A stretch of DNA of 64,000 nt from Arthrobacter_H sp030452125 (GTDB lineage Bacteria > Actinomycetota > Actinomycetes > Actinomycetales > Micrococcaceae): the NCBI GenBank assembly GCA_052379645.1, contig JBQSYU010000002.1, one strand, 5' to 3'. Shown here one piece after another: positions 17,879-25,380 of the stretch. The position numbers and the translations under genes are program-made. The notes under the pieces are model-generated. The model worked only from the letters and a program-made list of their open reading frames with translations, was not told the origin of the DNA and did not search any database. Position 1 is the stretch's first letter; every line of letters starts with the position of its first letter.

Positions 17879-18679
17879 TCAGCTGCCGAAGGGCAACCGG
17901 TGGATGCGCTCGCGGACCGTCCGTTGGCGTTCCGCCACCGCGGTCAGGCGCCGGTGATCGCGGTCGCGCCGTTCGGCGACCACTGCCGCCAGGAACTGTT
18001 CCGGGGGACAGCCGGCCGGTGGGGCGGGGGAGACGTGGGGTTGCAGGTCCGAGGCCAGCGTGGCGGCGACCTGTTCCCGGGAGGCGGGGGCCATGGACGG
18101 GGCCTGGCGGATGAAGCGGGCGATGCGTACCGCCAACGGGTCCGGAATCCGGCCCACATCGGCCAGTTCGGCCCAGGGACGCAACTGCTGGGGCACGGGA
18201 AGCACCAGCGGGGCCACGGGCTTGCGGCGTTCACGCATCGAATAGGTGCCCGCGAGCATGTCTCCCAGGCGTTTGCCGCGTTCATTGGCGAAGGAGACCA
18301 GCAGGGCCAGCGAACCGAAGAGGGCCAGGATCTCCAACAGGGCCAGCATCGCCCGGATGAAGGCATGGCGGAAGCGGATCGACCCGCCGTCGTCCCGCAC
18401 GATGCGCAGTCCCATGACCAGCCGCCCCAGCGACTTCCCGCGGGTCAGGGTCTCCACGAGCACCGGAACAGCCACCATCCAGAGCACGACGACGAGGATG
18501 ACCACCGCCTGGATGGCCGCGCCGTCGAACCCGGAAGCGAGCTTCTCAAGCAGGACCAGCGACGCCACCAGGCCGATTACGTAGACGAGGTAGTCGATGC
18601 AGCAGCCCACGGCACGCAGCACGAAGCTGGCGGGCCGTAGTTGGAGGACGACTGCCTCGCCGGTGATGATCGTGCTCAC
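17879..18679 (-). CDS. RDD family membrane protein
   Basis: 266 residues. The RDD domain covers residues 10-150: RPASFVLRAVGCCIDYLV with the Arg/Asp pair, two further hydrophobic segments, TRGKSLGRLVMGLRIVRDDG and NERGKRLGDMLAGTYSMR. The C-terminal 110 residues are soluble and Arg/Pro-rich. RDD proteins are of uncertain transport-related function. The start is GTG 18679 with GGAGGG six bases upstream. It is divergent from the SpoIIM-like gene, its usual partner in Actinobacteria. Confidence 0.9.
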   Translation of the reverse strand: MSTIITGEAVVLQLRPASFVLRAVGCCIDYLVYVIGLVASLVLLEKLASGFDGAAIQAVVILVVVLWMVAVPVLVETLTRGKSLGRLVMGLRIVRDDGGSIRFRHAFIRAMLALLEILALFGSLALLVSFANERGKRLGDMLAGTYSMRERRKPVAPLVLPVPQQLRPWAELADVGRIPDPLAVRIARFIRQAPSMAPASREQVAATLASDLQPHVSPAPPAGCPPEQFLAAVVAERRDRDHRRLTAVAERQRTVRERIHRLPFGS

Positions 18680-18780
18680 GGTATCCCTCCATCGAGGCTG
18701 GGTGATCGGACGCCCGACCGGCCCCGGGGTCGACCCGGCGCAACGCGGCCGTCATCCCAATCTAGCCGACACCCCCACGT

Positions 18781-18786
18781 TAGGCT
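18781..18786 (+). promoter_or_regulatory. -10 box of SpoIIM-like gene (leaderless)
   Basis: TAGGCT followed by six bases and GTG 18793; no ribosome binding site. Confidence 0.5.
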
Positions 18787-18792
18787 GGGATC

Positions 18793-19785
18793 GTGGATCT
18801 TGATGCCTTCGTCGCCGTTCATCGCCACGAGTGGGACCGCCTTGACGTCCTGTCTTCCCGGCGTCGGCTGACCGGGGCCGAATCCGATGAATTCCTGGGG
18901 TTGTACGAACGCGTGTCGACCCATTTGTCGATGGTTGGATCGATCGAACCCGATGCCGTGGTCTCCGCCGACCTCTCCGCGAGGATCTCCCGGGCCCGGA
19001 CGCGCTTCACCGGGGCCAGGACCCCCGTCCTGGAGGAGATCGCCACGTTCTTCGTCTACACGCTGCCGGTGGCCTTCTACCGGATCCGGGTGCTCACCGT
19101 GGTGGTGGGGTTGGTCTTCGTGGCCATTGCCTTCGCTGCCGGGCTCTGGGCCGCCAACACCCCCGGAGTGCTCAAGGCCATGGGCTCCGATGCCGATCTG
19201 CAGCAATACGTGCACCACGATTTCGTGGACTACTACTCGGAGAATCCGGCGGCCTCCTTCGCCGGGGCGGTATGGACGAACAACGCCCTGATCGCCGGGA
19301 TGTGCGTGGCCTTCGGGATCTCGGGGTTGTATGTGCCCTACGTGCTCTACCAGAACGCCATCTCCGTGGGGATGGCCGGCGGCCTGATGTCCTCGTTGGG
19401 CGAGCTGGACACCTTCTTCCTCTACATCCTGCCGCACGGGTTCATGGAGCTCACGGCGATCTTCGTCGCCGGGGCCGCCGGGTTGCGGATCTTCTGGGCC
19501 TGGGTGGCCCCCGGGCCCCGGACCCGGATCGGTTCCCTGGCGGTGGAGGGCAGGTCGCTGATGACGGTGGCCCTGGGCCTGGTCCTGGTGCTCTTCGTCT
19601 CCGGGCTGGTCGAAGGATTTGTCACCCCCAGCGGGTGGCCGCATGCGGTGCGCCTGGGCATCGGCCTGCTGGTCCTGGCCGGGTACTGGACCTACACGCT
19701 GGTCCTGGGCCGGCGGGCCGTTCGCGCGGGATTCACCGGAGATCTGGGAAAATACGACGCCGGGGCCACCGCGGCCGTCGCCTAA
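18793..19785 (+). CDS. Stage II sporulation protein M-like (DUF95) membrane protein
   Basis: 330 residues. An N-terminal soluble region with a helical MDLDAFVAVHRHEWDRLD start is followed by helices near 95-117, 160-180, 200-240 and 260-300, with the conserved motifs NNALIAGMCVAFGI and LPHGFMELTAIFVAGAAGLRI typical of SpoIIM/DUF95 proteins. In endospore formers SpoIIM helps engulfment with wall hydrolases; this lineage does not form endospores, so the role here is unknown and probably envelope-related. The divergent RDD gene is the usual neighbour. Confidence 0.92.
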   Translation: MDLDAFVAVHRHEWDRLDVLSSRRRLTGAESDEFLGLYERVSTHLSMVGSIEPDAVVSADLSARISRARTRFTGARTPVLEEIATFFVYTLPVAFYRIRVLTVVVGLVFVAIAFAAGLWAANTPGVLKAMGSDADLQQYVHHDFVDYYSENPAASFAGAVWTNNALIAGMCVAFGISGLYVPYVLYQNAISVGMAGGLMSSLGELDTFFLYILPHGFMELTAIFVAGAAGLRIFWAWVAPGPRTRIGSLAVEGRSLMTVALGLVLVLFVSGLVEGFVTPSGWPHAVRLGIGLLVLAGYWTYTLVLGRRAVRAGFTGDLGKYDAGATAAVA

Positions 19786-19818
19786 CGACTTTTCATGCCA
19801 ACAGGGAAGGACACATCG

Positions 19819-21123
19819 ATGGAGAACAAGAACGCCGTGCCGGAAGGACCCGACTCCGGGGACCTGGACAGCGACCGGCCGGTGCCGGCAGCACACGACC
19901 CGGAGGTTCCCGAGTTCCTCAAGGGGCCGGACCCCGAGGAGCCGATGTCCGAGACCGACGGGACCGGGGCCTCCGGACCCGAGGCCGGGGAGAACGGTGC
20001 CCCGCCGACCCCGGAGGCGGCCGGAGCAGAGGAGCCGCAGCAGAAGCAGGCCGGGATGGCTCCCGACGCCTGGGAATCCGAGTTCGCCGCCGCGGCCGGA
20101 CAGGACCCCGCCTCCTCGACCGACGACGGGCAGGTCGACACGGACGACTCCCGCACCCGGGCCCTGCCGGCCTGGCAGCAGGAGGATTCCTCCCAGACCC
20201 GGTCGATGCCGCGTGCGGAACAGGACGGCGCCATCGGCTCCGCCGTGGTGGCCGAACCGATCGTCGGGCGCGAAGCCGAACCCGACGGTGAAACCGTGCG
20301 TGCCGATTCGGTGGCCGCGGCCAAACGACAGGAACCCGTTCCCGGGGATCCTGCCGCCGAAACCGACCGCGAGGCCCGGCGCCGCCAGCATGCCCGTGAC
20401 TCCGCCCTGACGGCCAAACCGATGTTCGCGCGGATCGTGCAGACCTTCCTGGCCATTGCGTTCCCGTTCATCGTGGTCATCGGGGCCATCCGCATGGTCG
20501 CCAGCTCCTGGTTCCTCTGGTTGGACTACCACCGTCCCGGCTTCCCCGCCGACGGCTACGGCTTCAGCCAGGCCGACCGGCTGACCTACGGCAACTACGG
20601 GGTGGACTACATCAACAACTCCGCCCCCTCCGCCTACCTGGGCAACCTCGTGGACGGCAACGGGGACCCGCTGTTCTTAGCCAACGAGGTCTCGCATATG
20701 GCGGATGTGAAGTCCATCGTGGGGATCACCTATGCCGCCGGGATCGTCCTGACGGTGCTGGCCATCCTGGTCTGCCTGTACCTGTGGCGTCGCTATGCGG
20801 GAGGGATCCGCCGGGCGTTCTTCGCCGGTGCGGTGATCACCCTGGTCGTGATGATCGCGCTGACGGTGTTGGCGGTCCTGAATTTCGGCACGTTCTTCAC
20901 CGACTTCCACGAGCTGTTCTTCGCCCAGGGCAACTGGACCTTCCACGCCAACGACACCCTGATCCGGCTGTATCCCGAACAGTTCTGGATGGATGCCGGC
21001 ATCGTGATCGCCGGGCTGGTGCTGATCACCTCACTGGTGTTCCTGATCACCAACTGGCCCTCACGCACGCGCCGTGAACGGGCCCGTCAGCGCCAGACGG
21101 ACCGGGAGATGGGCCTGCTCTGA
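19819..21123 (+). CDS. TIGR01906 family (DUF1461) integral membrane protein
   Basis: 434 residues. The first 200 are an acidic, low-complexity Pro/Glu/Ala cytoplasmic extension. The TIGR01906 domain follows with helices near 215-235, 305-330, 342-362 and 400-420, an extracytoplasmic loop FSQADRLTYGNYGVDYI after helix 1, and FHELFFAQGNWTFHANDTLIRLYPEQFW between helices 3 and 4 (quoted here only as landmarks at about residues 372-395). ATG 19819 is preceded by GGAAGGA. Function unknown. It is convergent with the mannosyltransferase gene across a strong terminator. Confidence 0.85.
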   Translation: MENKNAVPEGPDSGDLDSDRPVPAAHDPEVPEFLKGPDPEEPMSETDGTGASGPEAGENGAPPTPEAAGAEEPQQKQAGMAPDAWESEFAAAAGQDPASSTDDGQVDTDDSRTRALPAWQQEDSSQTRSMPRAEQDGAIGSAVVAEPIVGREAEPDGETVRADSVAAAKRQEPVPGDPAAETDREARRRQHARDSALTAKPMFARIVQTFLAIAFPFIVVIGAIRMVASSWFLWLDYHRPGFPADGYGFSQADRLTYGNYGVDYINNSAPSAYLGNLVDGNGDPLFLANEVSHMADVKSIVGITYAAGIVLTVLAILVCLYLWRRYAGGIRRAFFAGAVITLVVMIALTVLAVLNFGTFFTDFHELFFAQGNWTFHANDTLIRLYPEQFWMDAGIVIAGLVLITSLVFLITNWPSRTRRERARQRQTDREMGLL

Positions 21124-21143
21124 ACCAGGGGCCACCCACGCCA

Positions 21144-21185
21144 GCGGGCCGCTGCCCCGGGGATGTCCCCGGGGCAGCGGCCCGC
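21144..21185. terminator. Perfect 19-bp bidirectional terminator
   Basis: Positions 21144-21162 and 21167-21185 are exact reverse complements around an ATGT loop. It lies between convergent genes ending at 21123 and 21212. There is no U-tract, as is common for actinobacterial hairpins. Confidence 0.8.
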
Positions 21186-21211
21186 AGTGTTTCCGGTGGT
21201 GGTGGGGAGCC

Positions 21212-22825
21212 TCAGCCCCAGCTGGGCATCCACAACCGCAACCGCCAGGCCTCGTAGGGGATCGTCTGACCGGTCCAGACCGGCCAGAAGAAGGCGGAGA
21301 CCAGGACCACCAGGGCCAGGAAGGTGGTGACCCCGATGAGCCCGATCCGCCGTCGCGCCACGGAGGCGCCCACCCCACCCAGGGCCAGGGCGAGCACGAA
21401 GGTCAACGACAGGATCATGAACGGTTCGAAGGTGATCGTGTAGAAGAAGAACATGGTGCGCTGTGAATACAGGAACCACGGTCCCAGGCCGGCGAGCATA
21501 CCGGCCAGGATGGCCCCGGTCCGCCAATCGCGCCGGCCCGCCCAGAACAGCAGAACGACCAGCAGCGAGAGCGTTGCCGCCCACCACAGCACCGGATTGG
21601 GCAGATCGGTGACCACCGAGGCACAGGAGCCCACCGGGCAGCCGGGGTCCCCGGCGTCCGACCCGTTGTAGTGGAACAATACGGGCCGCCCGGCGAACAG
21701 CCAGGTCCACGGCCCCGATTCCCAGGCATGCGGGGAACTGAGCCCCTGGTGGAACTCGTAGGCGCTGCGGTGGTACTCCCAGAGCGAGCGGAGCGGGGCC
21801 GGAAGCCATCCCACCCCCTCACCGGGATGATCCGCCGCCCAGCTGCGGTCGTAGCCGCCGCTGGTGATGAACCACCCGGCCCAGGTCGAGACGTAGGTCG
21901 CCAGGGTCAGCGGGATGATGAGGAAGAAGGCCGGGATGCCGTCGCGGAGGATCCCCGCGCTGAACCAGCGGCGGATCCCCACGGTCCGGCGCGCCTGCAT
22001 GTCCCACAACACGCTCAGCAGGCAGAAGACCGCGATGAAGGAAAGCATCGACCATTTCACGCCCAGGCCGCCGCCGAGCAGCACGGCGAAGACCAGACGC
22101 CAGGGACGCCAGGCCATCCACGGGCCATGCTCGAGGAAGGCCCGCGGGGGCACCCCGGTCAGCGGGTCCACCGCGGCGGAGACCTTCCTGGCCAGGATCC
22201 TTCGCCCGTGGGAGCGGTCCAGCAGCAGGGCGTAGAAGGCGGCGACGATGAAGAACATCTGGAAGATGTCCAACAGCGAGGTCCGCGACAGGACCAACTG
22301 GTGGCCATCGACGGCGCTCAACCCCCCGGCGACGGCGCCGAGGGTGACCGAGTTGAACAGTCGCTGGGCAATGAGGGTGACCAGCAGGACGGCCAGGGTG
22401 CCCACGACGGCGGCGGAGAAACGCCATCCCAGCCCGCGATCGGTGCCGAACAAGAGCATCCCCACGGCGATCATCCATTTACCCAGGGGCGGGTGGACCA
22501 CGTATTCGGGGCTGTCCAGCGGGGCGGGGTCGCCGTCCAGGAACGCCGGGTTCGGGTCGTCGGGCCACTCCATCTCATGCCCGTGGGAGATCAGCGTGAA
22601 CGCGTCCTTGACGTAATACGTCTCGTCGAAGGTGAGGGCATGGGGCTGATCCAGATTCACCAGACGCATCAAGGCGGCGATGATCGTGATGACCAGCGGG
22701 ACCATCCAGGTCAAACGGGTCGCCGGGGCGATGACCCCCTGCAACCGCTCCGTCAGGGCCCGGTAGGTGAAGGCGGACCGCGGGGTCTGGATCCAGACGG
22801 GGCGGGACGTTTTCAGGGCGCTCAC
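21212..22825 (-). CDS. pmt: Polyprenyl-phosphate-mannose protein O-mannosyltransferase
   Basis: Transfers mannose from polyprenyl-phosphate-mannose to Ser/Thr of Sec-exported proteins at the membrane (GT39). The 537-residue multi-spanning protein has the catalytic acidic pair in the first loop (TFDETYYVKDAFTL, after RLVNLDQPH), HPPLGKWMI and C-terminal helices. The start is GTG 22825, six bases after a TAGAGT -10 on the minus strand. It is divergent from rsmI, a conserved actinobacterial pairing. The donor pathway needs mannose 6-phosphate (manA) and a phosphomannomutase (a candidate is at 63.4 kb). Confidence 0.93.
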   Translation of the reverse strand: MSALKTSRPVWIQTPRSAFTYRALTERLQGVIAPATRLTWMVPLVITIIAALMRLVNLDQPHALTFDETYYVKDAFTLISHGHEMEWPDDPNPAFLDGDPAPLDSPEYVVHPPLGKWMIAVGMLLFGTDRGLGWRFSAAVVGTLAVLLVTLIAQRLFNSVTLGAVAGGLSAVDGHQLVLSRTSLLDIFQMFFIVAAFYALLLDRSHGRRILARKVSAAVDPLTGVPPRAFLEHGPWMAWRPWRLVFAVLLGGGLGVKWSMLSFIAVFCLLSVLWDMQARRTVGIRRWFSAGILRDGIPAFFLIIPLTLATYVSTWAGWFITSGGYDRSWAADHPGEGVGWLPAPLRSLWEYHRSAYEFHQGLSSPHAWESGPWTWLFAGRPVLFHYNGSDAGDPGCPVGSCASVVTDLPNPVLWWAATLSLLVVLLFWAGRRDWRTGAILAGMLAGLGPWFLYSQRTMFFFYTITFEPFMILSLTFVLALALGGVGASVARRRIGLIGVTTFLALVVLVSAFFWPVWTGQTIPYEAWRLRLWMPSWG

Positions 22826-22831
22826 GCGACA

Positions 22832-22837
22832 ACTCTA
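22832..22837 (-). promoter_or_regulatory. -10 box of the mannosyltransferase gene (leaderless)
   Basis: TAGAGT on the minus strand ends six bases before GTG 22825. It lies within 17 bp of the oppositely directed rsmI -10 box. Confidence 0.5.
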
Positions 22838-22853
22838 CCGGCGCCGCCGACGG

Positions 22854-22859
22854 TAGGCT
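22854..22859 (+). promoter_or_regulatory. -10 box of rsmI (leaderless)
   Basis: TAGGCT with six bases before GTG 22866. Its -35 region must overlap the start of the divergent mannosyltransferase gene. Confidence 0.5.
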
Positions 22860-22865
22860 GGCGGG

Positions 22866-23774
22866 GTGAATATCGATCCTGCAGAACCAGTGTCCGACAC
22901 CCCGGAACCCACCACCCCGACCCGGCCCGGGACCGGGGGCCAGGACGGGCAGATCGTGCTGGCCGCCACCCCGATCGGAAATCTCGGGGACGCCTCCCCG
23001 CGCTTGATCGAGTTGATGACCGGCGCCGATGTGATCGCCGCGGAGGACACCCGCAGGTTCCACCATCTGGCCCAGGCCCTGGGGGTGCGGATCCCGGGAC
23101 GGGTGATCAGCTACCACGAGCACAACGAGGCCGTGAAGACCGCCGAACTGCTGGACCTGGTCCGTCAGGGGCTGACCGTGCTGATGGTCTCCGACGCCGG
23201 GATGCCGGCCGTCTCCGATCCGGGGTTCCGGCTGGTGGAGGCGGCCGGCGCCGAGGGCCTGCTGGTCACCGCGGTGCCCGGGCCCTCCGCCGTGTTGACC
23301 GCGCTGGCCCTCTCCGGTCTGCCCACCGACCGGTTCACCTTCGAGGGGTTCCTTCCGCGCAAACCGGGGGAGCGGTCCGGACGACTGGCCGAACTGGAGA
23401 AGGAGCGGCGCACGATGGTCTTCTTCGAAGCCCCCCACCGGTTGGCCCCCATGCTGCGGGCGCTCGCCGAGGCCTTCGGCCGGGACCGCCCGGCCGCCGT
23501 GGCCCGGGAGTTGACCAAGATGCATGAGGAGGTCAAGCGCGGCTCCCTGCAGGAATTGCTCGAATGGGCCGAAGGCCAGATGCGGGGGGAAATCGCCGTC
23601 GTGGTTTCCGGGGCGGCCGAGGACGCCCCGTCGCGTGCGGTGGACCAGGTCGCCTCGGTGCAGGAGCTCGAACGCGGAGGATTGCGGCTCAAGGACGCGG
23701 TGGCCGCCATTGCCGAACGGGAGCGGGTCTCCAAGCGCGAACTCTATGCGGCGGTCCTCGAAGCCCGACGCTAG
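22866..23774 (+). CDS. rsmI: 16S rRNA 2'-O-methyltransferase RsmI
   Basis: SAM-dependent methylation of C1402 (2'-O) in 16S rRNA, a decoding-site modification. The 302-residue tetrapyrrole-methylase-fold protein begins with a ~28-residue Pro/Thr-rich leader, then IVLAATPIGNLGD, AAEDTRRFHHL, VMVSDAGMPAVSDPG, AVPGPSAVLTAL and the FFEAPHRL segment, all RsmI signatures. GTG 22866 follows TAGGCT at leaderless spacing. RsmA (rsmA at 33 kb) modifies the same subunit. Confidence 0.95.
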   Translation: MNIDPAEPVSDTPEPTTPTRPGTGGQDGQIVLAATPIGNLGDASPRLIELMTGADVIAAEDTRRFHHLAQALGVRIPGRVISYHEHNEAVKTAELLDLVRQGLTVLMVSDAGMPAVSDPGFRLVEAAGAEGLLVTAVPGPSAVLTALALSGLPTDRFTFEGFLPRKPGERSGRLAELEKERRTMVFFEAPHRLAPMLRALAEAFGRDRPAAVARELTKMHEEVKRGSLQELLEWAEGQMRGEIAVVVSGAAEDAPSRAVDQVASVQELERGGLRLKDAVAAIAERERVSKRELYAAVLEARR

Positions 23775-23822
23775 CCCGGGCGGATGCACAACCAGGCCCG
23801 GTGGTCATGATGCATCCCTGCA

Positions 23823-23852
23823 TTTACACCCGGGAGGGCCTCTGACTACCGT
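23823..23852 (+). promoter_or_regulatory. Candidate promoter of the succinate-semialdehyde dehydrogenase gene
   Basis: TTTACA at 23823-23828 and TACCGT at 23847-23852, 18 bp apart, in the 124-bp gap after rsmI. Confidence 0.4.
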
Positions 23853-23898
23853 GAGGCCTGACAGAACCCCATCCATCCTGACGCGGGAGAGACCAACG

Positions 23899-25380
23899 AT
23901 GACCATCACCCCCGAGCGCGAAGCCGAACTGCTCGCCTCCGTTCCCACCGGCCTGCTGATCAACGGGGAATGGCGCGATGCCTCCGACGGCGGGACCTTC
24001 GACGTCCAGGACCCCGCCACCGGAAAGGTGCTGGCGACCCTGGCCTCGGCGACGAGCGAGGATGCGATGGCCGCGCTCGACGCCGCCGACGCGGCCCAGG
24101 CAGCCTGGGCCCGCACCCCGGCCCGCGAACGCGCCGAGATCCTACGCCGGGCCTTCGACCTGGTCAGCGCCCGGGCCGAGGATTTCGCCCTGCTGATGAC
24201 CCTGGAAATGGGCAAGCCGCTGGCCGAATCCCGGGGCGAGGTCACCTATGGTTCGGAGTTCCTGCGCTGGTTCTCCGAGGAAGCGGTCCGCGACTACGGA
24301 CGCTATGTGACCACCCCCGAAGGCAAGAACAAGATCCTGGTGCAGCGCAAACCCGTCGGGCCGTGCCTGCTGATCACCCCCTGGAACTTTCCGCTGGCCA
24401 TGGCCACTCGCAAGGTCGGCCCGGCGGTCGCCGCCGGCTGCACGATGGTGCTCAAGCCCGCGAAGCTCACGCCGCTGACCAGCCAGCTCTTCGCCGCGAC
24501 CATGCTGGAGGCCGGTCTGCCGGCAGGGGTGCTGAACGTGACCAGCTCCAAATCGGCGTCGGGCATCTCGGGGCCGTTGATGCAGGATCCCCGGCTGCGC
24601 AAGGTCTCCTTCACCGGGTCGACCCCGGTGGGCAAGCAGCTGCTCAAGGACGCCGCCGACAACGTGCTGCGCACCTCCATGGAACTGGGCGGAAACGCCC
24701 CGTTCATCGTCTTCGCCGACGCCGATCTGGACCGGGCCGTCGAAGGGGCCATGGCCGCGAAGATGCGCAACATGGGCGAGGCCTGCACCGCGGCCAACCG
24801 CTTCCTCGTCCAGGCCCCAGTGGCCGCGGAATTCACCCGCAAATTCGCCGAGGCCATGGCGGCGCTCACCCTGGGCCGGGGCACCGAGGACTCCTCGAAG
24901 GTCGGCCCGCTCATCGACGGGGGCGCCCGCGACGATGTGCATTCCCTGGTCAGCGCGGCGATCGACGCCGGGGCCGAGGCGCTCACCGGCGGCAAGGCCC
25001 GCGAGGGGGCCGGCTACTTCTACGAACCGACCGTGCTGGCCAACGTCCCCAACGACGCGGCGATCCTGGGCAGCGAGATCTTCGGCCCGGTGGCCCCGGT
25101 GACCACCTTCGACACCGAGGAGGAAGCCATCGAACTGGCCAACTCCACCGAATACGGCCTGGCCTCCTACGTCTACTCGCAGGACATGAACCGCATGTTC
25201 CGTGTCTCCGAACGCATCGAATTCGGTCTGGTGGGCTTCAACGCCGGGGTCATCTCCAACGCGGCCGCCCCGTTCGGCGGGGTCAAGCAATCGGGGATGG
25301 GCCGTGAAGGCGGCTCCGAGGGCCTGGCCGAATACACCAGCGCCCAGTACATCGGCATCGCCGACCCGTACGCCGTCTAG
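23899..25380 (+). CDS. gabD: Succinate-semialdehyde dehydrogenase (NADP-type)
   Basis: Aldehyde dehydrogenase oxidising succinate semialdehyde to succinate. The 493-residue protein has TPWNFPLAMATRK, KPAKLTPLTSQ, FTGSTPVGKQL, the general base Glu262 in MELGGNAPF and catalytic Cys296 in GEACTAANRF, with PFGGVKQSGMGREGG near the end, the SSADH/glutarate-semialdehyde subgroup pattern. No GABA transaminase is adjacent, so substrate is family-based. ATG 23899 follows GGGAGA. Its stop TAG shares the CTAG palindrome with the stop of the convergent transglutaminase gene. Confidence 0.9.
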   Translation: MTITPEREAELLASVPTGLLINGEWRDASDGGTFDVQDPATGKVLATLASATSEDAMAALDAADAAQAAWARTPARERAEILRRAFDLVSARAEDFALLMTLEMGKPLAESRGEVTYGSEFLRWFSEEAVRDYGRYVTTPEGKNKILVQRKPVGPCLLITPWNFPLAMATRKVGPAVAAGCTMVLKPAKLTPLTSQLFAATMLEAGLPAGVLNVTSSKSASGISGPLMQDPRLRKVSFTGSTPVGKQLLKDAADNVLRTSMELGGNAPFIVFADADLDRAVEGAMAAKMRNMGEACTAANRFLVQAPVAAEFTRKFAEAMAALTLGRGTEDSSKVGPLIDGGARDDVHSLVSAAIDAGAEALTGGKAREGAGYFYEPTVLANVPNDAAILGSEIFGPVAPVTTFDTEEEAIELANSTEYGLASYVYSQDMNRMFRVSERIEFGLVGFNAGVISNAAAPFGGVKQSGMGREGGSEGLAEYTSAQYIGIADPYAV

